From the NCBI RefSeq assembly GCF_900129095.1, contig NZ_FQVA01000001.1:558001-622000 (forward strand): a DNA stretch of 64,000 nucleotides. The letters run 5' to 3'. This DNA is from Microbulbifer donghaiensis (GTDB lineage: Bacteria; Pseudomonadota; Gammaproteobacteria; Pseudomonadales; Cellvibrionaceae). The notes beneath the pieces are model-generated. The model had not been told where the DNA came from, made no database searches, and saw nothing but the letters and a program-made list of their open reading frames with translations. Below are positions 26,495 through 35,836 of the stretch, piece by piece. The position numbers were made by a program, and so were the translations under genes. Each line of letters opens with the position of its first letter. Within the stretch, counting starts at the first letter, position 1.

Positions 26495-26659
26495 AAACCT
26501 GCTTACATCGGGTGCAGTGGGTTCGCCCGTGCGGCGCAAAGATGCTGAATATGTCCGGCATCAATGACCGGGAATCACCATTTCGGTCATCTGATACCGT
26601 GCTTTGATACCGTAGAAAGCACCGCTGCGGCGAAAGGCCGCAAGACTAGCGATTGCGCA

Positions 26660-27772
26660 CTAGGATAACAAGGCTTCCGGATCATCCAGCTTCGACTGCG
26701 GCGCAATGCCTTCCACTTCGACAGTAAGATGGAACACCTGCGGACAGCGCTCCTTCAGCTCAGTCTCCAACTCGTCGATGATACGTTCAGTGCGCTCCAG
26801 CGTCGCCTGAATCACCGCACGGGTTTCCACGTATTCCCGCACGCTGTCATTGAGCCGCTCCTCCGGCACGCGCGATAACAACGCGCGCTCGTGCGCGTCG
26901 ATGCGCTGGCGCATATCGCCGACCAGTCGCTCTTCGCGCAGTTCCACTTCGGCCACCACGACCGTGTGGGTCTCATCGACGATGATAGAACGGACATCGT
27001 GAAAGCGCTCGATTTCGGCGTGGGACATGCAGATCTCCTGAAATGCCCGCTCGGCAGACTGATCACGAATACTGGTCAGGAAGCGCATATTGATCATGCC
27101 GAGGAAGATGGCCGTCACGCCGAGCATCGCCGCAATGATGACGGAGAAGCCGATATCCCAGAGCTTGTTGCCGGTCACCTGGGTCATCGCGATACCGGTT
27201 GCGGCAAGGATTACACCGGTTACGGCGATGGTGTCCTCAAGCAACACTGCCAGCAGGGTCGGGTCGTCCGCCTCGCGCAGATAGCGAAACGGATTCTTTC
27301 TGCCGGCGGCACGCATGCGCAGTGCAAATTCCTTTGCCGCCACCACGAGTACATAGCCTTCCAGCACCAGCGCAATCAGCAGTACCACGGCCGAGATCCA
27401 TATCGGCGCAATGTCCAGCCCCAGAATCGATACGGAGGTGGGCCGCTCAATCACGTGCAGCTGGTGATAGGCGTGCCAGGCATGGGCGAGGCCAAGTCCA
27501 CAGCCGATGGAGAACAGGCCGATGGCGCTCCACAGGTTCCACAGGTACTTCTTCTGTCCGTGGCCAAATGCGTATTGCCGGTCCGCCGGCCGCCCGCCCT
27601 TGATCAGCCCTACCAGTAGAAATACCTGGTTGAGCGTATCCATCAGGCTGTGCACCGCCTCGTTCATCATCGCCGCCGAGTGCGTAGCCAGAGCCGCCAG
27701 TCCCTTCAGGACGGTGACAATTGCATTGACGCAGATCGCGTAGAGAACCGCTTTTCTTGAACCTTGGGCCAT
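26660..27772 (-). CDS. Cation diffusion facilitator family transporter
   Basis: 370 residues. There are about six membrane spans in the first 245 residues, then a soluble C-terminal domain. Span 2 carries EAVHSLMDTLNQ, an HxxxD metal motif. In span 5 the matching site is LLEDTIAVTG, with Asp but not the canonical His, similar to the ZnT9-like branch. The QYAFGHGQKKYLWNLWSA loop is also typical of that branch. It probably exports Zn2+ or another divalent ion from the cytoplasm with proton exchange, but the altered site makes metal choice uncertain. The C-terminal 100 residues are helical and charged (long coiled-coil-like segment). Confidence 0.85.
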   Translation of the reverse strand: MAQGSRKAVLYAICVNAIVTVLKGLAALATHSAAMMNEAVHSLMDTLNQVFLLVGLIKGGRPADRQYAFGHGQKKYLWNLWSAIGLFSIGCGLGLAHAWHAYHQLHVIERPTSVSILGLDIAPIWISAVVLLIALVLEGYVLVVAAKEFALRMRAAGRKNPFRYLREADDPTLLAVLLEDTIAVTGVILAATGIAMTQVTGNKLWDIGFSVIIAAMLGVTAIFLGMINMRFLTSIRDQSAERAFQEICMSHAEIERFHDVRSIIVDETHTVVVAEVELREERLVGDMRQRIDAHERALLSRVPEERLNDSVREYVETRAVIQATLERTERIIDELETELKERCPQVFHLTVEVEGIAPQSKLDDPEALLS

Positions 27773-27896
27773 TGGCTATTCCGACTTCCTTATCGACTGG
27801 ATGGGATCGTTGAAGAGGGCGACTACTCTACCGCGTCACGGAACGAAACGACAGGGACAAATCGATGTTCCACGCCCATCGTCTTATCTTAAACAC

Positions 27897-27910
27897 CTGT
27901 CGGCCGACAG
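27897..27910. promoter_or_regulatory. Perfect 14-bp palindrome upstream of the DUF1254 operon
   Basis: CTGTCGGCCGACAG lies 90 bp before the DUF1254 start, in the divergent gap with the cation transporter. A dimeric regulator could bind it. No neighbouring regulator gene points to which. Confidence 0.35.
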
Positions 27911-28000
27911 TACGCTTTGCAGCGCCGATTCTCCAACTTTCGGGATACAGAAGCTCACTATTCTTAGTGGGATAAGGTTCATAACCCGGAGGCAAATGTA

Positions 28001-29617
28001 GTGTTTGATTACAGGAAAGTGACACTTTGGATAGCCGCGGCCGCCCTGCCCTGCCTGGTAGCGGCCCAGGCGAGCCCTGAGGTCCCGGCCGCCATCGCTA
28101 CGCCGGATAAAACAGAAACGCGAATTGGCACACTGGAATTCCGCGATGGCGTTCCCAGCGTTGAAACCACTGAGCGCGTGCTCGACACGCTCACTTTTAC
28201 TCGCGCGCTGGAAGCCTTCAATAACAGTTTCCGCGGCGCCTCAGCCTACGCAATTCGTCAGGGCCTGCACAGTATCGGCGCCAAGGACAATGACGTGGTG
28301 CTGTTTTCCGAACTGATGGACGCCAACTCACTGTTTCTCACCGCCAATGCGGATACCGTCTACTACATGGCGGCGGTTGATTTATCGAAGGGGCCGATGG
28401 TTTTAGAGCAGCCGTCGATGGGCTTGGGCACCATCAACGACATGTGGTTCAACTGGGTCATCGATGTCGGCTTTCCGGGTCCGGACCGGGGTGAGGGGGG
28501 CAAGTATCTGCTGGTGCCACCGGAATACGAGGGTTCATTACCGGAGGGCGGTTATTTCATTGCCCAGGCCAAGACTAACCACCTGCTCTACGCCGCCCGC
28601 ACCTACCTGGTCAATAACGACCCCAAACCCGCCGTCGCGAACATCAAGAAAGCGCTCAAAATCTATCCCTACACCCCCGGCGGCCACGGCACCAGCATCG
28701 CCACCGCACTCGAGGGCAAGGTTCGACTCGGTAAGAACCCGCCCGCACCGGAGACACGCTTTATCGAGGCCAGCGGCAAGGCATTCAATACCATTCCCCC
28801 GAGTGATTTCAGTTTCTTCGAAATGGTGAACGCCAATCTGCAGAATGAACCTGCCGGCAGTTTCGACGTGGAGCTGGCCGGCCAGCTGGCGGCATTTGAC
28901 ATCGTCCGCGGCAAGCCGTTCAAGCCAGATGCGCGGACGAAGAAGATTCTTTCCGACGCAGCCGCGGTAGGCAACGCCACCGGCCGTTTACTGAACTGGC
29001 GCTGGCCCCTGGCACACCCGGACTGGGCCTACTACCCCAATTCCATGTGGGGCAACATGCTGTGGCAGGGCGGCGCCTTTTTCGAAACGCCGCCGCCGCA
29101 GTTCACCAGGGACGGCATGTTCAAGCCCTACCCGTCCACCGGCGCCCGCACGCTGGACTCGCGCACCGCCTTCTACTTTGCCTATACGCTCGATTCACCG
29201 GGAATGATCATGCGCATCCCCGATGTCGGCTCCCAGTACCTGATGGGTTTCACGGACTCCGACGGCCAGCCGTTTGATGGCGCCAAGACTTACAGAGTCA
29301 CATTGCCGAAAAACATCCCCGCGGCAAAGTTCTGGTCGCTCACCGCCTATGACAACCAGACACGCTCCATGCTCGCGACGCCGCAGCGCTATCCCCGCGC
29401 GGGCAGCCAGAGCTACCCCACCCCTGCCGCGAAACCCAGTCGCGACGGCTCTACTACTATTTATTTCAGCCCCCAGCAGCCGCGAGACGTCGATCGCGGC
29501 AACTGGATTCAAACGACGCCAGGCAAGGGCTGGTTCACGATCTTGCGCCTCTACAGCCCGCTGGAGCCATTTTTCACCAAGCAGTGGCGCGCGGGTGAAA
29601 TTGAACTGGTGAGGTAG
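28001..29617 (+). CDS. Exported DUF1254/DUF1214 domain protein
   Basis: 538 residues. A signal peptide is visible at about 1-25 (WIAAAALPCLVAAQA). The DUF1254 region follows (ANADTVYYMAAVDLSKGPMVLEQPSMGLGTINDMWFNWV), and the C-terminal DUF1214 region has YRVTLPKNIPAAKFWSLTAYDNQTRSML. These are periplasmic proteins of unknown function, often found with other envelope catabolic genes. The GTG start is chosen because CGGAGG lies eight bases upstream; a nearer ATG hits a stop. The first DUF3604 gene follows after 58 bp, so they are probably one operon. It is the first gene of the envelope hydrolase cluster. Confidence 0.88.
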   Translation: MFDYRKVTLWIAAAALPCLVAAQASPEVPAAIATPDKTETRIGTLEFRDGVPSVETTERVLDTLTFTRALEAFNNSFRGASAYAIRQGLHSIGAKDNDVVLFSELMDANSLFLTANADTVYYMAAVDLSKGPMVLEQPSMGLGTINDMWFNWVIDVGFPGPDRGEGGKYLLVPPEYEGSLPEGGYFIAQAKTNHLLYAARTYLVNNDPKPAVANIKKALKIYPYTPGGHGTSIATALEGKVRLGKNPPAPETRFIEASGKAFNTIPPSDFSFFEMVNANLQNEPAGSFDVELAGQLAAFDIVRGKPFKPDARTKKILSDAAAVGNATGRLLNWRWPLAHPDWAYYPNSMWGNMLWQGGAFFETPPPQFTRDGMFKPYPSTGARTLDSRTAFYFAYTLDSPGMIMRIPDVGSQYLMGFTDSDGQPFDGAKTYRVTLPKNIPAAKFWSLTAYDNQTRSMLATPQRYPRAGSQSYPTPAAKPSRDGSTTIYFSPQQPRDVDRGNWIQTTPGKGWFTILRLYSPLEPFFTKQWRAGEIELVR

Positions 29618-29675
29618 GCGCATCGTTCTGCCACCTCCCTGAGTGCTCGATAGCCGTGAATTTCAGAGATTGAAG

Positions 29676-31520
29676 ATGTTATTAAGGCAACTTAGCTTAG
29701 CGCTCGCCGGCGCCCTATCGAGCGCCGCACTTTTTGCTGCCGATTTTCCCAATCAGGTATTGTGGGGAGATACGCACAACCACACGGGTTTTTCCTTCGA
29801 CGTGTACCTGTTCGGTACACCGAACTCAACACCCGATACCGCCTATCGTTTTGCCAAAGGCGAGGCAGTGATTAACCCTACCACCGGCACTATCTGGCAA
29901 CTGACTCGCCCGCTTGATTTTCTGGTGGTTGCAGATCACGCGGAAATGCTTGGGACCATGCCGCTGCTTTTCAACAACAAAGATCCACTGTTCGCCAACA
30001 CCAAGACTGGCAAGGCAATGCTGAAACTCGGCGGGGACAAGTCAGAGGAGGGGTTGCAAGCGGTTTATGACGCTATCAACTATGCGGCGTCAAACAAGCC
30101 AAACAAGATGGGGGTTACCGCGAAAGAAATGATTAGCGATCTACATACAGGCAGCAAACGCAAGTCCGCCTGGGATCACGAGATAGAGATGGCCGAGCGT
30201 CATAATACGCCAGGAAAATTCACTACGCTGATCGGCTGGGAGTGGACGTCCAATACCGATGGCGCCAACCTGCACCGGGTTATTTTCCAGCAGGAAGGTG
30301 CCGACGTCGCAAAACAGTACCTGCCCTACAGTTTCTTGGAGAGTGATGACCCCGAGGATCTTTGGGCATGGCTGGAGAAAACAAGCAAAACAACAGGAGC
30401 CAATTTTGTCGCGATTCCTCATGGCTCAAATATCAGTATGGGCAGAATGTTTGCCGCTACCCGCCATAACGGTGAGCCGATTACTCCGGAGTATGCCAAT
30501 AAACGGATGCAATGGGAAAAAGCCGTCGAGGCCACGCAGATCAAAGGCGATAGTGAGTCCAACCCCCTACTCTTTCCAAACGACGAATTCGCGGACTACG
30601 AAGTGTATGATTTTGCGCTTACCCCGGACGGGGCCCGCCCCAAAGCAACCCAGGCAGACTATGTGCGGTCGGGACTGATGCGCGGCCTCGAATTCCAAGA
30701 AAAGCTCAATGCCAACCCCTACAAATTCGGCATGATCGGTTCCACTGACAGTCACACCGGTATTAGCGCTATCGAGGAAGATAACTTCGCGGGCAAGGGC
30801 CAGCACGACAACATTCCTGCAAAGCGCTCCCATCCGACGGGCATTGGTTCCTCCAAGGGCTGGGACATGGGCGCTGCCGGTTTGGCTGGTGTCTGGGCCA
30901 CCGAGAATACGCGCAAGGGGATCATGGATGCCTTCAAGCGCAAGGAAGTTTACACAACCACTGGTCCGCGCATCACACTGCGCTTCTTCGGCGGGCCCGA
31001 CTTCCAACCGATGGATACTAAAGGCGAGATTGCCAAGGCGGGTTATGCTCGCGGGGTCCCCATGGGCGGTGACCTGCAACTGACAAATGGACAACGGCCA
31101 ACTTTCCTGGTTGGAGTACTAAAAGATCCAGACGGCGCCAATCTCGATCGCGTACAGATCATAAAAGGCTGGGTCGACAAGTCAGGTAAAGCGCAGCAAC
31201 GCATCTACGACGTCGCGGTGTCCGGCAAACGCACGATCAGTAAGGACGGCCGCTGCAAGGAACCCGTGGGTAATACTGTCGACGTGAAAACCGGCAAGTA
31301 CACCAACAGCATCGGCGCACCACAACTCTCTGTCGCCTGGGGCGATCCAGATTTCGACCCGAAGCAATCCGCTTTCTACTATGTGCGCGCCCTGGAGATA
31401 CCGACACCTCGCTATTCGCTGTTGGACGCCATCGCGTTGGGCATCGACGTAAAGGTGACTGGTCACCCTGCGACGATTCAGGAGCGAGTCTACAGTTCAC
31501 CCATTTGGTACACGCCGTGA
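29676..31520 (+). CDS. Exported DUF3604 protein (PHP-like), copy 1
   Basis: 614 residues. An ordinary signal peptide (ALSSAALFAA) is followed almost at once by GDTHNHTGFS (31-40). Other likely metal motifs are VVADHAEMLG and GSTDSHTG, giving the HxH, DHxE and DxH pattern of PHP-type metal-dependent hydrolases. The C-terminus ends SSPIWYTP, as in the two other copies. Unlike them it has no lipobox or linker. By eye its base use is richer in A and T than its neighbours, suggesting a different origin. It lies 58 bp after DUF1254 and 74 bp before copy 2. The ATG at 29676 is preferred to an upstream GTG because it begins the signal peptide. The reaction is unknown; phosphoester or related hydrolysis is inferred. 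Confidence 0.87.
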   Translation: MLLRQLSLALAGALSSAALFAADFPNQVLWGDTHNHTGFSFDVYLFGTPNSTPDTAYRFAKGEAVINPTTGTIWQLTRPLDFLVVADHAEMLGTMPLLFNNKDPLFANTKTGKAMLKLGGDKSEEGLQAVYDAINYAASNKPNKMGVTAKEMISDLHTGSKRKSAWDHEIEMAERHNTPGKFTTLIGWEWTSNTDGANLHRVIFQQEGADVAKQYLPYSFLESDDPEDLWAWLEKTSKTTGANFVAIPHGSNISMGRMFAATRHNGEPITPEYANKRMQWEKAVEATQIKGDSESNPLLFPNDEFADYEVYDFALTPDGARPKATQADYVRSGLMRGLEFQEKLNANPYKFGMIGSTDSHTGISAIEEDNFAGKGQHDNIPAKRSHPTGIGSSKGWDMGAAGLAGVWATENTRKGIMDAFKRKEVYTTTGPRITLRFFGGPDFQPMDTKGEIAKAGYARGVPMGGDLQLTNGQRPTFLVGVLKDPDGANLDRVQIIKGWVDKSGKAQQRIYDVAVSGKRTISKDGRCKEPVGNTVDVKTGKYTNSIGAPQLSVAWGDPDFDPKQSAFYYVRALEIPTPRYSLLDAIALGIDVKVTGHPATIQERVYSSPIWYTP

Positions 31521-31594
31521 GCCCGCAAAGATCATTGACCTATCAGGTTATCGGGCTCTCCGAATAGGGATATGACGACAAGGAGTCACCGTTA

Positions 31595-33619
31595 ATGTTC
31601 CCACAAAGATTTGCCTTTGAAGCCATTGCTCTGTCCCTGGCCGTATTACTGACCGCCTGTGACGGTGACCGCAGCACAACGGACAAGGCGGCTAAAGACC
31701 AGGGAAAAGCTGACGAACAGATTGTCGGCGAGGAGTTCGGCACTGCCACACCGGACTCCGGGGATATCTCGACCGAAGACAACCCCTACTCTGCCAGTGA
31801 ATCCGCCACCGTGCCTGCGACCGGTTCCGCGGCCGGTAGCGCACCCGCCTCATCTGCCGACCACCCGAGCAACGTCTATTTCGGCGATACCCACGTGCAT
31901 ACCGGCTGGTCCGCCGATGCCGGTATGGACGGCGCCATCCTGACGCCGGATGACGCCTACCGCTTTGCCCTCGGCCAGGAAGTGAAATCCAATTCCGGCC
32001 TCAAGGCCAAGCTGCACCGCCCCTACGACTGGTTCATGATCACCGACCACTCGGATGGCATGGGCGTCATCAACGAAATTGTCGCCGGCAATCCGGAAAT
32101 GATGGCCGACGAAACCATCAAGCGCTGGCACGACGCACTGACATCCGGGGATGAAAAGGCTGCAGCTGACGCCAAGAGCGAACTGATCGTCATGCAGTCG
32201 GAGGAAAGGTTGCCGAAACAGGTCATGGATCCGAAGTGGATGAAATCCGCCTGGGAAAAGACCGTCGACGCTGCCGAGAAATATTACAAACCCGGGGAAT
32301 TCTCCACCTTTATCGCCTACGAGTGGACAGTAAATGCGGATGGCGGCAACAACCTGCACCGCAACGTCATCTTCCGCGACGGCGCCGACCGCACCCGCAG
32401 CCTGCTGCCGCTGACCACTTTCGAAACCCAGGATCCGGAAAAGCTCTGGGCCTGGATGCAGGCCTACGAGCAGAAAACTGGCGGACGCGTACTGGCGATC
32501 CCCCATAACGGCAACCTGTCCAACGGTCGCATGTTCGAGGAGCAGCGCTTCGACGGCTCACAGATGACCAAGGAATGGGCGCAGATGCGCGCGAAGTACG
32601 AACCACTGTTCGAGGTCACCCAGATCAAAGGCCAGAGCGAGTCCCACCCTTCACTTTCGCCGGAAGACGAATTTGCCAACTGGGACCTGTGGGACAGAGG
32701 CAACCTGATCATGGCCCCGAAGCCGAAGGGGGCTATTAAATACGAGTACTGGCGCGAGGCGCTCAAGAACGGCATGCACCTGCAGGATGAGCTCGGCACC
32801 AATCCCTTCCAGTACGGCGCCAATGGCGCCACCGATACCCACACCGGCCTCTCCACTACCGAGGAAGACAATTTCTTCGGCAAGTTCAAAACCCTGGAGC
32901 CGAGCAACAAGCAACGCTGGAATTTTCCGCTGCTCACCGGGCCGAGCGGTGCCTACATAGGCTGGGAACAGGCCGCCTCCGGCGTGATGGGGGTGTGGGC
33001 GAAAGAGAACACCCGCGAAGCCATCTGGGACGCGATGATGCGCAAGGAAACCTTTGCCACCACCGGCCCGCGTATGCAGCTGCGTTTCTTCGGCGGCTTC
33101 GACTTTAATGAGCTGGACGCCGAAGGCGACATCGCCACGGCGGGTTACCAGAAAGGCGTCCCCATGGGTGGAAAATTATCCGGTGCCAAGAGCGGCCAGC
33201 CGATGACCTTTCTAATTGCCGCGATGAAAGACCCCATGGGCGCCAACCTGGATCGCGTGCAGATCGTCAAGGGCTGGGTGGACGGCAACGGCGACACCCA
33301 CGAAAAGGTCTACAACGTGAAATGGTCCGGTAACCGCAAGAAGGACGCCATGCACCGCATCCAGCATGTGGGCGATACTGTCGACCTGAAGACCGCCAAA
33401 TACACTGACGATATCGGCGCGCCACAGTTAATCGGCTATTTCAAAGACGAGGAATTCAATCCCGCGCACAAAGCCGTCTACTACGTGCGGGTGCTCGAGA
33501 TTCCAACACCCCGCTGGACACTGTATGACAAGGTTCGCTTCGGTATCGACATGGACAAGAAGGTGCCGATGACCCACCAGGAACGCGCCTTCTCCAGCCC
33601 GATCTGGTATACGCCGTGA
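31595..33619 (+). CDS. DUF3604 lipoprotein (PHP-like), copy 2
   Basis: 674 residues. The lipoprotein signal ends LLTAC (Cys22), followed by about 70 residues of acidic, Ser/Pro/Ala-rich linker and then the catalytic domain. The metal motifs are GDTHVHTGWS (97-106), MITDHSDGMG and GATDTHTG. It shares GANLDRVQIVKGWVD and the terminal SSPIWYTP with copies 1 and 3. A lipid anchor with a long linker suggests outer-membrane display in the periplasm or at the surface. AAGGAG precedes the ATG by ten bases. Likely co-transcribed with the two genes before it. No substrate is known for the family. Confidence 0.88.
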   Translation: MFPQRFAFEAIALSLAVLLTACDGDRSTTDKAAKDQGKADEQIVGEEFGTATPDSGDISTEDNPYSASESATVPATGSAAGSAPASSADHPSNVYFGDTHVHTGWSADAGMDGAILTPDDAYRFALGQEVKSNSGLKAKLHRPYDWFMITDHSDGMGVINEIVAGNPEMMADETIKRWHDALTSGDEKAAADAKSELIVMQSEERLPKQVMDPKWMKSAWEKTVDAAEKYYKPGEFSTFIAYEWTVNADGGNNLHRNVIFRDGADRTRSLLPLTTFETQDPEKLWAWMQAYEQKTGGRVLAIPHNGNLSNGRMFEEQRFDGSQMTKEWAQMRAKYEPLFEVTQIKGQSESHPSLSPEDEFANWDLWDRGNLIMAPKPKGAIKYEYWREALKNGMHLQDELGTNPFQYGANGATDTHTGLSTTEEDNFFGKFKTLEPSNKQRWNFPLLTGPSGAYIGWEQAASGVMGVWAKENTREAIWDAMMRKETFATTGPRMQLRFFGGFDFNELDAEGDIATAGYQKGVPMGGKLSGAKSGQPMTFLIAAMKDPMGANLDRVQIVKGWVDGNGDTHEKVYNVKWSGNRKKDAMHRIQHVGDTVDLKTAKYTDDIGAPQLIGYFKDEEFNPAHKAVYYVRVLEIPTPRWTLYDKVRFGIDMDKKVPMTHQERAFSSPIWYTP

Positions 33620-33891
33620 AAAGGCGGCAGGCAGCGATAGCCAGAGCAGCAATGACAGTGAAATAACAAAACACACGAAGCGTCCGCCAACCCGAACGAT
33701 ATTCGCAGTAGCTCTCCGTGCCTTTTCTGCGGTGTCCGACAGCTCTCGTCTATTGTTCATTGATCTATGGTTTATACACTGGCTTCCTGTCTCGCAGATT
33801 CGTCGAATCCACGCAACGGCAACATAGATCGCTCAGGAAGCCGCAGGAAAAAGGCACGCCTCCTCCATTAGTAAATCAAAGGGATTTGTCT

Positions 33892-35727
33892 ATGCGACTT
33901 TTCTATTCTGTTTTACTCCTTTCGGCTCTGCTGATTGCCTGTGGCGGTAAAGATGAGGGAGAGAACCAAAAACAGGACGGGCAGGACAGCACAGTAACTG
34001 CCGGCGGCGCGGTGGCGGAACCGCCCGCGCAGATGCAGGACACTTTGCCGGAATCGTCGCCATCAACGTCTTCCCAGGCTGCAACACCGCCAACAACACC
34101 CGCACAACCTGAACCTGCGCCGGTGGCATCCCAACCCGCAACTGCGCCAGCGAACTTGGCGGGTAGCAAACCCAATATCCTGCTGATTGTCTCGGACGAC
34201 ACCGGCGTGGGCGACCTCGGCCCCTACGGCGGTGGCGAAGGGCGCGGCATGCCGACACCGAATATCGACCGCATGGCGGCCGAGGGCATGACTTTCTTCT
34301 CCTTTTACGCGCAGCCCAGTTGCACACCGGGTCGCGCGGCCATACAGACGGGTCGCATTCCCAACCGCAGCGGCATGACAACCGTCGCCTTCCAGGGCCA
34401 GGGCGGCGGGCTGCCCAAGGCAGAGTGGACACTGGCATCTGTACTGAAAAAGGCCGGCTACGAGACCTATTTCACCGGCAAATGGCATCTCGGCGAATCC
34501 GACTATGCACTGCCCAATGCGCAGGGCTACGACTTTATGGAGCACGCCTTCCTTTACCACGCCAATGCCTACACCTACGGCGACCCCACCTGGTTCCCGG
34601 ACATGGACCCGAAGTTGCGCGCCATGTTCGACAAGGTGACCAAGGGCTCCCTGTCCGGCAAGGCCGGCGAACCGGCCAAGCAGGATTGGAAAGTTAACGG
34701 GCAATACGTGAACACCCCGGAAAAAGGCGTCGTCGGCCTGCCCTTCCTCGACGATTACATCGAAAAATCCGGCATCAAATTCCTGGAACAGGCGGCAAAG
34801 AATAAGGGCACGCCCTTCTTCATCAACATCAATTTCATGAAGAACCACCAGCCGAATATGCCAGCGCCCGAGTTCAAACATAAATCGATGTCGAAATCGA
34901 AATACGCCGATGCGGTCGTGGAGCTGGATACGCGTATGGGCCGCGTCATGGACAAACTGCGCGAACTGGGGCTCGATCAGAATACCCTGGTGTTTTACAC
35001 CGTGGACAACGGTGCCTGGCAGGATGTCTTCCCGGATGCGGGTTATACGCCATTCCGCGGCACCAAGGGTACGGTACGTGAGGGCGGCAACCGGGTGCCG
35101 GCCATCGCCGTATGGCCGGGCAAAATCCCGGCGAATATGCGCAATCACGACATTGTCGGCGGCCTGGACCTGATGGCGACCTTCGCTTCCGTAGCCGGCA
35201 TCAAATTGCCTGTGAATGACCGTGCCGGCCAGCCGATCTATTTCGACAGCTACGATATGTCGCCAGTACTTGCCGGCACCGGCAAGAGCGCGCGCACTTC
35301 CTGGTTCTACTTTACCGAGGACGAGCTCACGCCGGGCGCGGCCCGTGTCGGCAACTACAAGGCGGTATTCAACCTGCGTGGCGACGATGGTGCCCACACC
35401 GGCGGACTGTCGGTGGACACCAATCTCGGCTGGAAAGGCGCAGAAAAATATGTCGCCACGGTACCGCAGGTATTCGATCTCTGGCAGGACCCGCAGGAGC
35501 GTTACGACCTGTTTATGAATAACTTTACCGAGCGCACCTGGACCATGGTGACGATCAGCCAGGCGATCGAGGGGCTGATGAAGACCTACCTCCAATATCC
35601 GCCGCGCAAACTGCAGAGTGAGAGCTACAGCGGCCCGATAACCATTACGGAATACCAGCGCTTTCAATGGCTCCGCGATCAACTGGAGAAGGATGGCGTC
35701 AAGATTCCGATGCCGACGGGCAACTGA
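33892..35727 (+). CDS. Arylsulfatase lipoprotein with a CTPGR formylglycine site
   Basis: 611 residues. The lipobox LIAC (Cys17) is followed by a roughly 75-residue Pro/Thr/Gln-rich linker. The sulfatase domain has the metal pair SDD (101-103) and SCTPGRAA with Cys144, which should become formylglycine (consensus CxPxR). GKWHLGE and VDNGAW supply further active-site residues. It should remove sulfate from an organic sulfate ester outside the cytoplasm. The start at ATG 33892 is set by the signal peptide and AAAGGGA upstream. It follows DUF3604 copy 2 by 272 bp, so it may have its own promoter. It converges on a second sulfatase, with a hairpin between. No formylglycine-generating enzyme gene is seen in the window. 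Confidence 0.92.
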   Translation: MRLFYSVLLLSALLIACGGKDEGENQKQDGQDSTVTAGGAVAEPPAQMQDTLPESSPSTSSQAATPPTTPAQPEPAPVASQPATAPANLAGSKPNILLIVSDDTGVGDLGPYGGGEGRGMPTPNIDRMAAEGMTFFSFYAQPSCTPGRAAIQTGRIPNRSGMTTVAFQGQGGGLPKAEWTLASVLKKAGYETYFTGKWHLGESDYALPNAQGYDFMEHAFLYHANAYTYGDPTWFPDMDPKLRAMFDKVTKGSLSGKAGEPAKQDWKVNGQYVNTPEKGVVGLPFLDDYIEKSGIKFLEQAAKNKGTPFFININFMKNHQPNMPAPEFKHKSMSKSKYADAVVELDTRMGRVMDKLRELGLDQNTLVFYTVDNGAWQDVFPDAGYTPFRGTKGTVREGGNRVPAIAVWPGKIPANMRNHDIVGGLDLMATFASVAGIKLPVNDRAGQPIYFDSYDMSPVLAGTGKSARTSWFYFTEDELTPGAARVGNYKAVFNLRGDDGAHTGGLSVDTNLGWKGAEKYVATVPQVFDLWQDPQERYDLFMNNFTERTWTMVTISQAIEGLMKTYLQYPPRKLQSESYSGPITITEYQRFQWLRDQLEKDGVKIPMPTGN

Positions 35728-35750
35728 TAAATCCCAAAATTGCGTGCGCG

Positions 35751-35773
35751 AAGGCCCCGATATTCGGGGCCTT
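35751..35773. terminator. Terminator hairpin between convergent sulfatase genes
   Basis: AAGGCCCCG (35751-35759) pairs with CGGGGCCTT (35765-35773) around ATATT. A weak T-rich run follows on the plus strand. It could serve both genes. Confidence 0.65.
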
Positions 35774-35836
35774 GTTCTATAGAGCAGCGGGCCTGCTACC
35801 GTTTCGGCATCAGGCCCATTTGACTCCGCGCCATTA

